From Motiliproteus sp036960405 (GTDB lineage Bacteria; Pseudomonadota; Gammaproteobacteria; Pseudomonadales; Balneatricaceae), in assembly GCA_036960405.1 (NCBI GenBank), contig JBALWS010000003.1, positions 1 to 64,000 of the forward strand: a stretch of DNA of 64,000 bases. The letters are read 5' to 3'. A model generated the notes under the pieces. The model did no database searches and was not told where the DNA came from. It worked only from the letters and a program-made list of their open reading frames with translations. Made by a program: the position numbers and the translations under genes. Below, one piece after another: positions 32,940 to 42,172 of the stretch (position 1 is its first letter; every line of letters starts with the position of its first letter).

Positions 32940-34246
32940 TGCAACAGACGCGATTCAATCAGTCGTTGTTGGACTATCTACAGCGTTCGTCGACCCCTTT
33001 TCACGCTACACGTGAGCTGGCTGATCAGCTGTTGTTAGCCGGTTTTGAACGGCTGGATGAAACCCAGTTATGGTCGCTGGAGCCCGGTGGACGCTATCTG
33101 GTTACACGTAACGATTCATCGATCATCGCTTTCGTGTTGCCCGAGCGAGCTCCGCTCATGGAGACGGGCTTTAAGATGGTGGGCGCTCATACCGATAGCC
33201 CGTGCCTGAAGGTCAAGCCGCAGCCGGAGCGGCTCAAGAACGGTTACTTTCAGCTCGGCGTCGAGGTTTACGGTGGCGCGTTGCTGAACCCTTGGTTTGA
33301 CCGCGACTTGTCGCTGGCTGGTCGAGTCAGTTATAGCGATAGCCAGGGGCAGTTGGCGCATGCGCTGGTCGACTTTGTCGATCCGGTAGCGGTGGTGCCG
33401 AGTTTGGCGATCCATCTCGACCGTGAGGCGAATAAGGAGCGAACCGTCAATCCGCAGCAACATCTGCCATTGTTACTGTCGCTGGCCGACGCCGATAGCG
33501 ACGATGGCAAGGCTCCTGAGTTGCGCCAGATACTGCGCGAACGTCTGCAGCAGCAAGGGGCGGAGGTTGACGAGGTGCTTGATTTTGAGCTCTGTTGTTA
33601 TGACACTCAGCCGCCCGCGATGATCGGGCTCAAGCAGCAGTTTATCGCTTCGGCACGGCTGGATAACCTGCTCAGTTGTTTCGTCGGTTTGCAGAGTTTG
33701 CTGCAGGCGCTGGAGTCTGGTGAGGCTGATCAAGGGATGCTGCTGGTTTGCAGCGATCATGAAGAGGTGGGCAGTATCTCCAACGCCGGTGCCGATGGTC
33801 CGTTTCTCGAGCAAGTTCTGCAACGGATAGCCCCTGCGGTGGAAGATCGGCAGCGAATGCTGGCCCAGTCGATGATGATTTCCGCCGATAATGCTCACGG
33901 TATTCACCCCAACTATAGCGATATGCACGACGCTAACCATGGCCCGCTGCTGAACTCGGGGCCGGTCATTAAAATCAATGCCAATCAGCGTTACGCCACT
34001 AATTCAGCGACCAGTGCGCTGTTTCGCCAGCTGGCCAAACTCGAGGATGTGCCGGTACAGGCCTTCACGGTGCGCTCGGATATGGGCTGCGGAAGCACCA
34101 TTGGGCCGCTTACTGCGGCTAAGATTGGCGTGCCAACACTCGATATTGGCGTGCCGACCTTCGCCATGCACTCGATTCGAGAACTGGCGGGTAGCGAGGA
34201 TGCGTTTTCTTTGTTTAAGGTGCTGCGGCGTTTCTTTTCGGGCTAA
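32936..34246 (+). CDS. M18-family aspartyl-type aminopeptidase
   Basis: The 436-residue protein matches the M18 family: GAHTDSPCLK with the first metal His/Asp, LDNLLSCFVG with the metal-bridging Asp, SDHEEVGSISNAGADGPF with the catalytic Glu pair, SADNAHGIHPN, and MGCGSTIGPL near the C-terminus. Bacterial members remove N-terminal residues from peptides in the cytoplasm. Translational overlap with the FKBP gene suggests one transcript. Confidence 0.93.
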   Translation: MMQQTRFNQSLLDYLQRSSTPFHATRELADQLLLAGFERLDETQLWSLEPGGRYLVTRNDSSIIAFVLPERAPLMETGFKMVGAHTDSPCLKVKPQPERLKNGYFQLGVEVYGGALLNPWFDRDLSLAGRVSYSDSQGQLAHALVDFVDPVAVVPSLAIHLDREANKERTVNPQQHLPLLLSLADADSDDGKAPELRQILRERLQQQGAEVDEVLDFELCCYDTQPPAMIGLKQQFIASARLDNLLSCFVGLQSLLQALESGEADQGMLLVCSDHEEVGSISNAGADGPFLEQVLQRIAPAVEDRQRMLAQSMMISADNAHGIHPNYSDMHDANHGPLLNSGPVIKINANQRYATNSATSALFRQLAKLEDVPVQAFTVRSDMGCGSTIGPLTAAKIGVPTLDIGVPTFAMHSIRELAGSEDAFSLFKVLRRFFSG

Positions 34247-34270
34247 AGAACAAGAATCAAATCTTTAGCC
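34241..34270. terminator. 9-bp hairpin spanning two convergent stop codons
   Basis: GGCTAAAGA (34241-34249) and TCTTTAGCC (34262-34270) pair perfectly. The left arm contains the M18 TAA and the right arm ends at the start of the diguanylate cyclase stop (TAG on minus). CCTTTTTTG follows at a distance on the plus strand. It likely ends both transcripts. Confidence 0.55.
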
Positions 34271-36714
34271 TAGTTTGTAACCTTTTTTGAATCGCTTGAT
34301 TTTAGGGCGCTTGTTTCTTTGTTGAGATACATGACGCTATCGGCATGGCTGAGTAGCTTTTCCAGCTCGGTGCCATGGTCCGGATACAGCGCGAAGCCGA
34401 TGCTGGCTCCAACTTGAGCCGCAACCTCGGCTCCATTGCCACGCTGCTGAAATAGATAGGGCTGGCTGACAAGCGTGTCGTGCAGGGTGTCGATGATCTG
34501 CTCGACCGCTTGCTCTTCGCCTAGGTCTTCGATGACGACGGTAAACTCGTCGCCGCCGACTCGGGCTGCGGTATCCGAGCTACGTATTGCGCTCTGGAGG
34601 CGTTCGGCGAATGCCTTGAGCACCGTGTCGCCTGCGCTATGTCCATAGGTATCGTTAACCGGTTTGAAGTTGTCCAGATCGAGATACAGAATCAGTACCC
34701 GTTGATTATTTCGTTCCGCGCGGGTGATGGCCTGATTGCATCGTTCAGCGAAGTGGGCTCGGTTGGCCAGCCCCGTCAGTGCATCGAAGTTGGCTTGTTG
34801 CCAGATGGTTTCTTCCATCTGTCGTTTTTCGGTAATGTCCTGTTCGACGGCGATGTAGTTGGTGATTTCGTTAAACTCATTGAGCACAGGAGCGATCGAT
34901 ATGTTCTCCAGCATCAGCTCGCCATTTTTGTTTTTGTTACACAGCTCGCCGCTCCAGACACGCTTAGCGTTGATGGTATCCCAGAGCGCTTGGTAGGTTT
35001 CTAATGGGGTGTCACCCGACTGTAGGATGCGGGGGTTTTTACCCACCACCTCTGCTGGGCTATAGCCGGTGTTTTTGGTGAACTGTGGGTTAACGTAGAG
35101 GATCTTCGGCTCGGTGGTGGTTACGATCGTGGCAACGGGGCTATGCGTAATCGCCGATGATAAGGTTTCCAGCTCTAGCTCCAGGGCTTTGCGTTGACTG
35201 ATGTCCTGATGGGTGCCTAGTGCTCGGACTGCATTCCCGTCTGCATCCCGTTCGAACACTTTGCCGGTGGTCTGAATCCACTTCCATTCCCCTGAGCGGG
35301 TGCGCATACGAATATCGGCCTGATAAATATCTGTTTTACCATTCTTGTGCTCGTTGAGCTTATGTAGCGCTATGGCTAGGTCATCGGGGTGGGTGAGCTG
35401 TTTCCATTGGTCCATTGATGCTTGCAGGTCTTGCGGGTGATAGCCCAGCATCTCGGCCCAGCGAGCGTTATGGTTGATCTGCCCAGAGTTGAAATTAACG
35501 TCCCAGAGTCCCAATTCGGCACCCGACAGGGCTAGTTCTAGTCTCTCTTCGCTTTCAATCAAGTTTTGTTGTGCCTGTTTGAGACGTTCCTTTTCTTGAT
35601 TTAGATCTTGGGTCCGATGAACTAGCTCCTCGGCCAGTAATTGTGGATGCAGCGAAATATTATAGGCCAGCATGGTGAGTAGCACGGTGATGGCCAAAAC
35701 CAAAATGCTGTCGATAGCAAGACTGTCCAAACCGACCCAGCCACCGATAGGGCTTAGGCTAAGTACCCATTCACCATTGGGGATCTTGATCCGATGGCTA
35801 ACCGTATTGTCGTACAGCGGGGCGCTTGAAGCCGCGAAAATATCAATCCTGCCGGTGTCGGGGTGAACGCGGTGCAGCGTCCAGGCATAGTGCTGAGCTT
35901 CCAGATTTTCAATTTTTGCTTGCTGCAGTAAAGGCTCCAGCAGCATCAATGCGCTGGCAAAGCCCCAAAAGTTTCGTTTGCCTGGAGGCGAGTCGATGAA
36001 AACCGGTTGCCGAGCGATCACGGCTACACCGCCTTGTCGCAGGGTAAAAGGCCCTGCCAGGGTTAACTGTCCCGTTTTGACTGCATCGAACGCTTCCTTG
36101 GTTCGCTTGGGGTCGGCCAGTAGGTTGTGTCCAATCGCCTTCTCATTACCCTTGAGGGGGACGACTTGCATTACCACGCCGTCAGGGGCGAGCTGTAGGT
36201 TGGTGATCCCGGGTGTTGTGGCGAGCAGGTCGGCGGCGATAGTGTCGAAGTTGGAGATTTGGCCGTATTCAGCACGGATCAAATAGGCCAGGGCGGTGGT
36301 GGTGGATTTGGACTGCTCGATTAAGCTCGATAAGGAGTCCGCATAAGATGCCGCGATAGCCATCGCATCAGCCCGCTTCTCGGCGGCTTCACGACGGTGT
36401 TCCATATGGATAAACGCGGTGCTGATCAGTAGTACACAAAAAAAAGCGATACCAGTTAGCAGCGAGGGGCGTTGGCTGGGTTGGGTAGCTTGCGGCGCAT
36501 GTGGGGGGGGCGAGGGGGAAAAATTGAGATAGATAGTTAATAACAGGGCTAGCAGCAGCGCCAATAGCAGGCCTGTAGTGGTGATAATGCCTCGATGCTC
36601 GGTGAGGGTTTCAAAGGGGCTGTAGCGTAGCGCAGAGTCACCCCATAGCCAGACAGCCGTTAATAGCAGCACAGTGATGGCGATGCTAAGTTGATGTATC
36701 GCAGCCTTGGGCAT
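34270..36714 (-). CDS. Membrane CHASE-PAS-PAS-GGDEF diguanylate cyclase
   Basis: ATG ending at 36714 with GGAGG close upstream; a TTG 18 bases earlier is less likely. The 814-residue protein has two N-terminal membrane helices, a further one near residue 95, a CHASE-like periplasmic sensor (about 125-330), a membrane segment near 340, a helix, two PAS domains with PAC motifs (about 395-640; NPQFTKNTGYSPAEVVGKNP) and a C-terminal GGDEF domain with intact RVGGDEF and FKPVNDTYGHSAGD. It should make cyclic di-GMP in response to an extracytoplasmic signal. No EAL domain. Stands alone. Confidence 0.93.
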   Translation of the reverse strand: MPKAAIHQLSIAITVLLLTAVWLWGDSALRYSPFETLTEHRGIITTTGLLLALLLALLLTIYLNFSPSPPPHAPQATQPSQRPSLLTGIAFFCVLLISTAFIHMEHRREAAEKRADAMAIAASYADSLSSLIEQSKSTTTALAYLIRAEYGQISNFDTIAADLLATTPGITNLQLAPDGVVMQVVPLKGNEKAIGHNLLADPKRTKEAFDAVKTGQLTLAGPFTLRQGGVAVIARQPVFIDSPPGKRNFWGFASALMLLEPLLQQAKIENLEAQHYAWTLHRVHPDTGRIDIFAASSAPLYDNTVSHRIKIPNGEWVLSLSPIGGWVGLDSLAIDSILVLAITVLLTMLAYNISLHPQLLAEELVHRTQDLNQEKERLKQAQQNLIESEERLELALSGAELGLWDVNFNSGQINHNARWAEMLGYHPQDLQASMDQWKQLTHPDDLAIALHKLNEHKNGKTDIYQADIRMRTRSGEWKWIQTTGKVFERDADGNAVRALGTHQDISQRKALELELETLSSAITHSPVATIVTTTEPKILYVNPQFTKNTGYSPAEVVGKNPRILQSGDTPLETYQALWDTINAKRVWSGELCNKNKNGELMLENISIAPVLNEFNEITNYIAVEQDITEKRQMEETIWQQANFDALTGLANRAHFAERCNQAITRAERNNQRVLILYLDLDNFKPVNDTYGHSAGDTVLKAFAERLQSAIRSSDTAARVGGDEFTVVIEDLGEEQAVEQIIDTLHDTLVSQPYLFQQRGNGAEVAAQVGASIGFALYPDHGTELEKLLSHADSVMYLNKETSALKSSDSKKVTN

Positions 36715-36884
36715 ATACCCTCCATGGCTCAATCGATAATTAATACATTGCTAATATATAGCGTTTGAAGTGCCCCAGATAGGTTTTAGCAGTGTTTTAT
36801 TGGATGTGTTGGTCAATGCTATATCGAGTCTTGTTGACTTGGATCGGTATCATCTTTCTCAATCAAGGATGGCGCCCTGATTTT

Positions 36885-36924
36885 CCCCCAACAAGAATCA
36901 TCATTTGATGATTCTTGTTGGGGG
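36885..36924. other. 19-bp perfect inverted repeat after the HybE-like gene
   Basis: CCCCCAACAAGAATCATCA (36885-36903) is followed after two bases by its exact inverse complement (36906-36924). The right end touches the stop codon of the HybE-like gene. On the minus strand the stem is followed by AAAATC, not a U-run, so it is not a standard terminator. It would form an extremely stable hairpin. Confidence 0.75.
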
Positions 36925-37440
36925 CTATTTTCGATTCAAAAAAGATCCCGTCAGTAATCCGCGTCGTTTGGTGTCGATAGCTTCTGAGATACTATTAACT
37001 TTAATAGTAGCTTTGCTTGTCGCAGATTTTTTTTGGGCGACGGTTTCGGGCTTGGGTTTGGCTTCAACAAACAGTTGTTGCATGACTCGCTCAGCCATCT
37101 GCAGCGCGGCAGCCTGGTCGGTAAATTCATCCATCGACGGGAATAGAGGGTAGCTTCCAAAGGCGCCGAATTTTGAATCCCAGCCGTGGGTGAATTCGAA
37201 ATCGCCGGCGGGAAAGGTTTCTTTATGGGCATCGCCTGTCTGGTTGTCTCGCCAGCCTTCGATCTCTACTGGTAACAGCAGTAAACCCATAAACCAGGGG
37301 GTAACGATCACCCCTAGCTGTTGGCCGTGGTGGTGTTGGAAACTGACAGCGGCAACCTCGAGCGACGGGTTAGACTTGCTCTGCTGCGTGGTTGCAAGAG
37401 CTTGCTGGTAGCTGGCTGTTATTAAGGCAATGCGGCGCAT
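36925..37440 (-). CDS. HybE-like protein ([NiFe]-hydrogenase assembly chaperone family)
   Basis: The 171-residue protein shows the family layout: NPSLEVAAVSF, LGVIVTPWFMGLLLLP, FPAGDFEFTHG, GSYPLFPSMDEFTDQAAA, and a C-terminal Arg-rich tail RRGLLTGSF. HybE proteins assist large-subunit maturation of Tat-exported hydrogenases. No hydrogenase genes are present in the window, so this is an orphan and may have another job. It lies 26 bp downstream of ygfZ on the same strand. Family assignment is from memory of motifs. Confidence 0.6.
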   Translation of the reverse strand: MRRIALITASYQQALATTQQSKSNPSLEVAAVSFQHHHGQQLGVIVTPWFMGLLLLPVEIEGWRDNQTGDAHKETFPAGDFEFTHGWDSKFGAFGSYPLFPSMDEFTDQAAALQMAERVMQQLFVEAKPKPETVAQKKSATSKATIKVNSISEAIDTKRRGLLTGSFLNRK

Positions 37441-37466
37441 TCGCGTACCTCAAAGGGTTGTTTTTA

Positions 37467-38522
37467 TCACCGTTCTGGCCGTTCGAATAATTCGGGATCG
37501 ATGCTATAGGGCAGCGGCAGCAGCGAGACGGTGGGGCCTTCTGCGCTGTGCAGATGTAGATCGTTGTTATCGGCAGCCGTTTTGTTGATGATGGCTTGTA
37601 GCACCAAGTGCTGATCTTGGTGGGCGTAGCTGAGGATTTTGCCTACCACGCGACCGTTGCTGCTAACGAGCGAGTCCGATATCGAGACAGGTTGCTCGTT
37701 TAGCTCCTTGACGGCCACTGTGGCGGCGTACATCAGCTTTTTAAGCTTGCCGCGAAATTGCAGTCTGGCTACCACTTCTTGGCCGGTGTAGCAGCCTTTG
37801 TCGAATCCGACACCGTCGACGGCCTGCAGGTTGAGCATCTGTGGAATGTAGCTATCGAGGCTTTCGGGGCCGAGCTGGACCAGGCCGGCCTGAATATCGG
37901 CGGCGAGCCAGGCTTGGTGGCTGCCAAGCTGGGTTTGTTTAGCCAGTTGCTGCCACAGCTGCTCGGCGTGAGGCAGAGGGCTCCAGAGCTCGAACCGAGG
38001 CGTTGCGCCTGCTACCCGTACGACGATCAGGTCGTCGCTCAGAACCTGTTGATTGATGTCGGTGGGTGGGGTGACACCCAGCTGTTGCAAACACTCGGCT
38101 GCTGATTCGCCTATCAAACCGATGCCCACCCATTGCTGATCGGCAAGCTCTAGCGTGAGCTTGGAAAACACCGCGAATTTTTTCAGATTGGTGAGCGCTG
38201 AATCGGCGCAGGCCAGCGGCAGTCGCATCAATATCTGACCTTCTGCGGGCTTAAACAAACGGAACGCGCTGATGACCATCCCTTTAGGAGTGCAGTTGGC
38301 TCCGAGTAGACTCTGCTCGGTGTTCAGCCGGTTAAGATCACAAGTGAGCTGCCCCTGCAGGTATTTTTCGGTATCGGGACCCTCGGCGCTGATGAGGGTT
38401 TGATCGGATAGAGGTACAAGTAGCGTTGAGTTGTTCTGGTCAGTGGTAGCCGCTGATGCAGACGTGGAGTCTTGCGATACGCCTTGTTGGTTCAGAAAGT
38501 CGATCCAGCTAGGGTGGGGCAT
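37467..38522 (-). CDS. ygfZ: Folate-binding Fe-S/tRNA-modification protein YgfZ
   Basis: The 351-residue protein has the aminomethyltransferase-like fold of YgfZ and its signature KGCYTGQEVVARLQFRGK near residue 240, with the conserved Cys. YgfZ binds folate, supports Fe-S enzymes such as MiaB and is needed in oxidative stress. An 8-bp inverted repeat (GAACCGAC / GTCGGTTC, 38557-38583) lies between it and psd. Confidence 0.93.
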   Translation of the reverse strand: MPHPSWIDFLNQQGVSQDSTSASAATTDQNNSTLLVPLSDQTLISAEGPDTEKYLQGQLTCDLNRLNTEQSLLGANCTPKGMVISAFRLFKPAEGQILMRLPLACADSALTNLKKFAVFSKLTLELADQQWVGIGLIGESAAECLQQLGVTPPTDINQQVLSDDLIVVRVAGATPRFELWSPLPHAEQLWQQLAKQTQLGSHQAWLAADIQAGLVQLGPESLDSYIPQMLNLQAVDGVGFDKGCYTGQEVVARLQFRGKLKKLMYAATVAVKELNEQPVSISDSLVSSNGRVVGKILSYAHQDQHLVLQAIINKTAADNNDLHLHSAEGPTVSLLPLPYSIDPELFERPER

Positions 38523-38604
38523 AAGGCTACCTTTAAAATGAGTGAACGCTGCGATTGAACCGACAGCAACAGTCGGTCGGTTCAGACATTATGGGGATCG
38601 GTTG

Positions 38605-39501
38605 TCAGGCTTCAACCTCGCCGTTGCTGGGGTCTTGTTGTGCTGGGTTGAGTAAGTTTGCCAAAGGTTGCCCCAGACGGGTGTTGTTGCCCGAGTGGTA
38701 CTGTTTTAGCCAATCGATGTTGTTTTCACCAAACAGCAAAATAACCGTGGATCCTAACTTGAAACGCCCCATCTCTTCGCCTTTGGCTAGCACGATAGGA
38801 TCTGGTGACTGCTTATCGTAACGGCTGGTTTCGATTGCCCGCATTTTCGGCGCAACCTGGCCAGACCAGACTGTCTCGATGCCGGCCACGATCATCGCGC
38901 CGACCAGCACCATCGCCATGGGGCCGTTGGCGGTATCAAAAATGGCTACCAGTCGCTCGTTGCGGGCGAAGAGGTTAGGGACCTCTGACACCGTGGCCGT
39001 GTTCACCGAGAACAGGTCGCCGGGTACGTAGACCATTTCTCGCAGACGGCCTTCGATGGGCATGTGTACGCGATGATAATCCTTGGGAGACAGATAGATC
39101 GTGGCAAATTGACCGTTGATAAACGGCTTAGCGCGGTCCTGATTGCCACCGAGAAGTGAGGTCAGGCTGTAGCTGTGGCCTTTGGCCTGAAAAATACGGC
39201 CGTAATCAATCTTCCCCAGTTGGCTAATGGCGCCATCGGCGGGGCACACTAACAGCGACGGATCGGGGTCGATTGGGCGGGCATTGGGCTTGAGAGCGCG
39301 GGTGAAGAACGCGTTAAAGCTGGGGTAGGCGGTGGGGTTTTCTTCCACGGCTTCGGTCATGTTAATGCCGTAGATATGGTGGAACAGCCTGATAAAGCTG
39401 TTTTTTATCCATCCAATTCGGCTATCGGCTAGGCGGCCAACGCATCGGGATAGCAGGTGCTGGGGCAGTAGGTACTGTAATAGGGCAAATAAACGAGACA
39501 T
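38605..39501 (-). CDS. psd: Phosphatidylserine decarboxylase
   Basis: The 298-residue proenzyme (from the ATG ending at 39501; an upstream GTG at 39516 is possible) has SFNAFFTRALKPNARP, the VCPADGAISQLG stretch, DYHRVHMPIEG with the catalytic His, and the self-cleavage site LGST near the C-terminus, where Ser becomes the pyruvoyl group. It makes phosphatidylethanolamine at the inner membrane. Neighbours (rhodanese, rsgA, orn) match Pseudomonas order. Confidence 0.96.
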   Translation of the reverse strand: MSRLFALLQYLLPQHLLSRCVGRLADSRIGWIKNSFIRLFHHIYGINMTEAVEENPTAYPSFNAFFTRALKPNARPIDPDPSLLVCPADGAISQLGKIDYGRIFQAKGHSYSLTSLLGGNQDRAKPFINGQFATIYLSPKDYHRVHMPIEGRLREMVYVPGDLFSVNTATVSEVPNLFARNERLVAIFDTANGPMAMVLVGAMIVAGIETVWSGQVAPKMRAIETSRYDKQSPDPIVLAKGEEMGRFKLGSTVILLFGENNIDWLKQYHSGNNTRLGQPLANLLNPAQQDPSNGEVEA

Positions 39502-39552
39502 GGAGAGGCTTATCACTCAATCAGATAATAGGAATGGGGTCAGGGTTAATCT

Positions 39553-40371
39553 TTATGGGGCTTCCACCGGGGTGTTGGGGTCATTGCCCCATTCGAACCA
39601 GGAGCCATCATAACAACGGATGCGTGGATAGCCGAGAGCTTTAGCTACCAGATAGGTCAATCCCGATCTACGGTGGGTTTGGCAGTGAGTAATCACTTCT
39701 TTATTTGGGCTGATTCCTAAAGAACATAGTTGGTTGCGTAAGCGATCAGGATCCTGCAGCCGCCAGTCGTTTAAGCCGAGCAGGCTCTGGGTCCACTCAA
39801 AGTGCAGGGCTCCGGGGATATGTCCACCTTTGATCGCGTTGACGATGTTTTCACCGCGGTATTCGGCGCTTGAGCGTGCGTCCCAGATGGCGATGTCTTG
39901 ATCGCCCAGATGCTCCAGTAGGTAAGCTTTGTCGGCGATAAATGCTGGATTGATGGTGGCGTTGAAGTTTGACGGTTGTGCTGCGTTAGATTGGCTTTGC
40001 AGTGGCAAGCCAGCACCTGTCCACGCGGCCAACTGGCCATTCAGCACCGAGCTGTGGGGGTGACTAACGATATCCAGCGTCCAGACCAGCCGGCCGGCCA
40101 GTGCTCCCATCTGATCATCGTAGGCGACCACTCGGGTGCCGGTTTGGATGCCCAACTCGGAAAATAGTGCGCTGAGCTGCTCAGCACTAGGGAGCTTGTT
40201 GGGCACAGGTCCCTGGCCGCGCAGTAGTCGCGATGGATCGAGTCGGACCGCGCCGGGGATATGCCCGTTGGCGTAATGCTCCTCGCTTGAGAGATCGATG
40301 ATTAACAGCTCGGGGTCGGCAAGATGCCGATTAAGCGTGCTCGGCTCGAGTAGCACAGGTAATGCCGTCAT
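39553..40371 (-). CDS. Thiosulfate/3-mercaptopyruvate-type sulfurtransferase (tandem rhodanese)
   Basis: Two rhodanese domains fill 272 residues; the first is the inactive structural copy and the second carries the active Cys in ITHCQTHRRSG. It transfers a sulfane sulfur to an acceptor. It sits between the HDOD gene and psd on the minus strand, the place a rhodanese has beside psd in Pseudomonas. AGGA lies just before the ATG. Confidence 0.93.
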   Translation of the reverse strand: MTALPVLLEPSTLNRHLADPELLIIDLSSEEHYANGHIPGAVRLDPSRLLRGQGPVPNKLPSAEQLSALFSELGIQTGTRVVAYDDQMGALAGRLVWTLDIVSHPHSSVLNGQLAAWTGAGLPLQSQSNAAQPSNFNATINPAFIADKAYLLEHLGDQDIAIWDARSSAEYRGENIVNAIKGGHIPGALHFEWTQSLLGLNDWRLQDPDRLRNQLCSLGISPNKEVITHCQTHRRSGLTYLVAKALGYPRIRCYDGSWFEWGNDPNTPVEAP

Positions 40372-40410
40372 GAGGATTCCTTCAAGAGTGGTGTGGCAGG
40401 ACTTTCGTGT

Positions 40411-42078
40411 CTAGCCGCCAGCTTTGCCCAGTTGGGCGATGCAGCGGTTAGCGGCTACCGCCATTTGTTTAAATTTCTGGAATTGGAATTCGCTTATAAG
40501 CGAGCTTTGCTGCTGCATATCGGCGTAGAGCAGCAATGCTGGTTGGTCGCGTTGAAATAGTGAAATTAATGCAAAGCTCTGCGGGTGGCAGACCGATTTA
40601 AACCGTTCCGGAAGCTCTTCCCAAATTCTGGCTCGGTTGTTGTTGTGAACCCATACAGCAAGGGGTTTGTGGGTCATTTTCTTGAACAAACTGGGAATAT
40701 TGAGGTTCAGGGTAAAGCGAATGAGCGGGTCATCGCCGATGCAGCCTTGGTGGCTGATAGGGGTTAAACGCATCTCGTAATTGATGTGGTAGCTGACCAC
40801 GCGTTCCAGTCCGAGGCCGTTAACCAGTCCTCGGTGGAGCAGGTTTAATACCTGATTGCGCTCACTAAGCTCTGCAGAGGGCTTGATAAGCTGTTGAAGG
40901 ACTTGCTGATATAGTGCTTCGTCGCGGAACGTTGAGGCGGCTGTTGCCGAGGTGGGAGCTGGCGTTCCGCTCGGGCTTGGAGAGGTGCTTTGTTGGGCTG
41001 ATAGCTGTTTGATCGCGTTGATTTTTTTCGGGCTGATCATGGATGAGAGCGGCTTTTTGGCCGTTGCCCCGCCGATGTCTGTGGTGTCCATCCGATAGTT
41101 CAGAACCAGCTCGGAAGGCTGAAGTAGCATCAACGCAGCCGGTGATAACAGCCCAGGCATGGGGTGTTCGCGCGAGGCTTTGACGCAGTTCTGGTGTAGC
41201 AGGCTAGAGGTCTCACTTTGATCTTGTTGCAATAGATCGTTGATCAGTGCCTCGATACGCTGGGTTTTGGCGTGATTCCAGCCCATCGGAGCGGTTAGTG
41301 CTAACCAGTTAGCCAGCTTGACTGGGTAGTAGGGTGCATTAAGTAGCTGTTTGACTTCTCTTTTTTGCTCGTCAGAAAGCTCGGCTGAGTGCTCGGCTTG
41401 GAGGTGGATCTGGTCCAGTAAATCGGCGTCGGGTGAGGTTTGATGCTGCAGCGCTTCGGAGGCAAGGCGAGATAGGCGCCAATGGCTGATCAGTTGCTCT
41501 GATACCTGCTGAATTGTACAGCCTAGGACTTCGTATTCGGCTAGCGCAGAGTCCTGCTGTTGCTCGTAGATCCTGATTTTTATCTGGCTCATCTGCTGCG
41601 GTGCGTAACGCCACAGTGCCCAGTGACCAATGCCGTAAAACAGTGCTGCGGTACGGGTGTTGTTGATAATCGAACGGTCTTTGTAGCGGCACAGAGATAG
41701 CGCTTGGGTGGCGGCGTGATAACTGTCAGCAAGGCTGTGAAAATATTGCTTGTGCGGCACGCTGGCGGTGTTGAGTTTGATCGCAGGGAGTTGGCCGATT
41801 AACTCGATGATGCGATCCAGTCCCAGCGTTGCAATGGCCAGTTCGATGGTGGAAACGTCGGTGTCAGGGTTGCGGTTGAGGCGGTTGGCCAGGCTGACAC
41901 AGTGCATCGCCAATACCGGGTCTCGACCGATAATAGGGTGGAGCTGCTGGAGGGACACCCCCGGATCTTGTAACTGCTGTCGAAGCAAGGCAAGGGTTAA
42001 GGCTGGAACCGGTAGCAGCTTGTCCTGCAGCAGGCTGCTCCAGTGCTCTATTCCTTGTGGGGCGAGTGGTGACTCCAT
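40411..42078 (-). CDS. HDOD-domain signalling protein
   Basis: The ATG ending at 42078 is preferred (AAGGAAG upstream); 40 more residues would extend toward rsgA. The 555-residue protein has an N-terminal HDOD domain (about 20-270; LLPVPALTLALLRQQLQDPG, VSLANRLNRN, AALFYGIGHWALWRYAP) and, after a Pro/Ser linker (about 370-395), a C-terminal region that looks like a GAF-type ligand domain. HDOD proteins act in signalling without a known catalytic activity. It occupies the place where motAB lie in Pseudomonas. Confidence 0.88.
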   Translation of the reverse strand: MESPLAPQGIEHWSSLLQDKLLPVPALTLALLRQQLQDPGVSLQQLHPIIGRDPVLAMHCVSLANRLNRNPDTDVSTIELAIATLGLDRIIELIGQLPAIKLNTASVPHKQYFHSLADSYHAATQALSLCRYKDRSIINNTRTAALFYGIGHWALWRYAPQQMSQIKIRIYEQQQDSALAEYEVLGCTIQQVSEQLISHWRLSRLASEALQHQTSPDADLLDQIHLQAEHSAELSDEQKREVKQLLNAPYYPVKLANWLALTAPMGWNHAKTQRIEALINDLLQQDQSETSSLLHQNCVKASREHPMPGLLSPAALMLLQPSELVLNYRMDTTDIGGATAKKPLSSMISPKKINAIKQLSAQQSTSPSPSGTPAPTSATAASTFRDEALYQQVLQQLIKPSAELSERNQVLNLLHRGLVNGLGLERVVSYHINYEMRLTPISHQGCIGDDPLIRFTLNLNIPSLFKKMTHKPLAVWVHNNNRARIWEELPERFKSVCHPQSFALISLFQRDQPALLLYADMQQQSSLISEFQFQKFKQMAVAANRCIAQLGKAGG

Positions 42079-42172
42079 TGGCTTCCTTCGGGCTGAGTGC
42101 TCACTGTGATTCGGAATATAGCACTCTGATGGCGCTGTGCCCACTACCGGCTGTATGCCTACTGGGGCGCCT

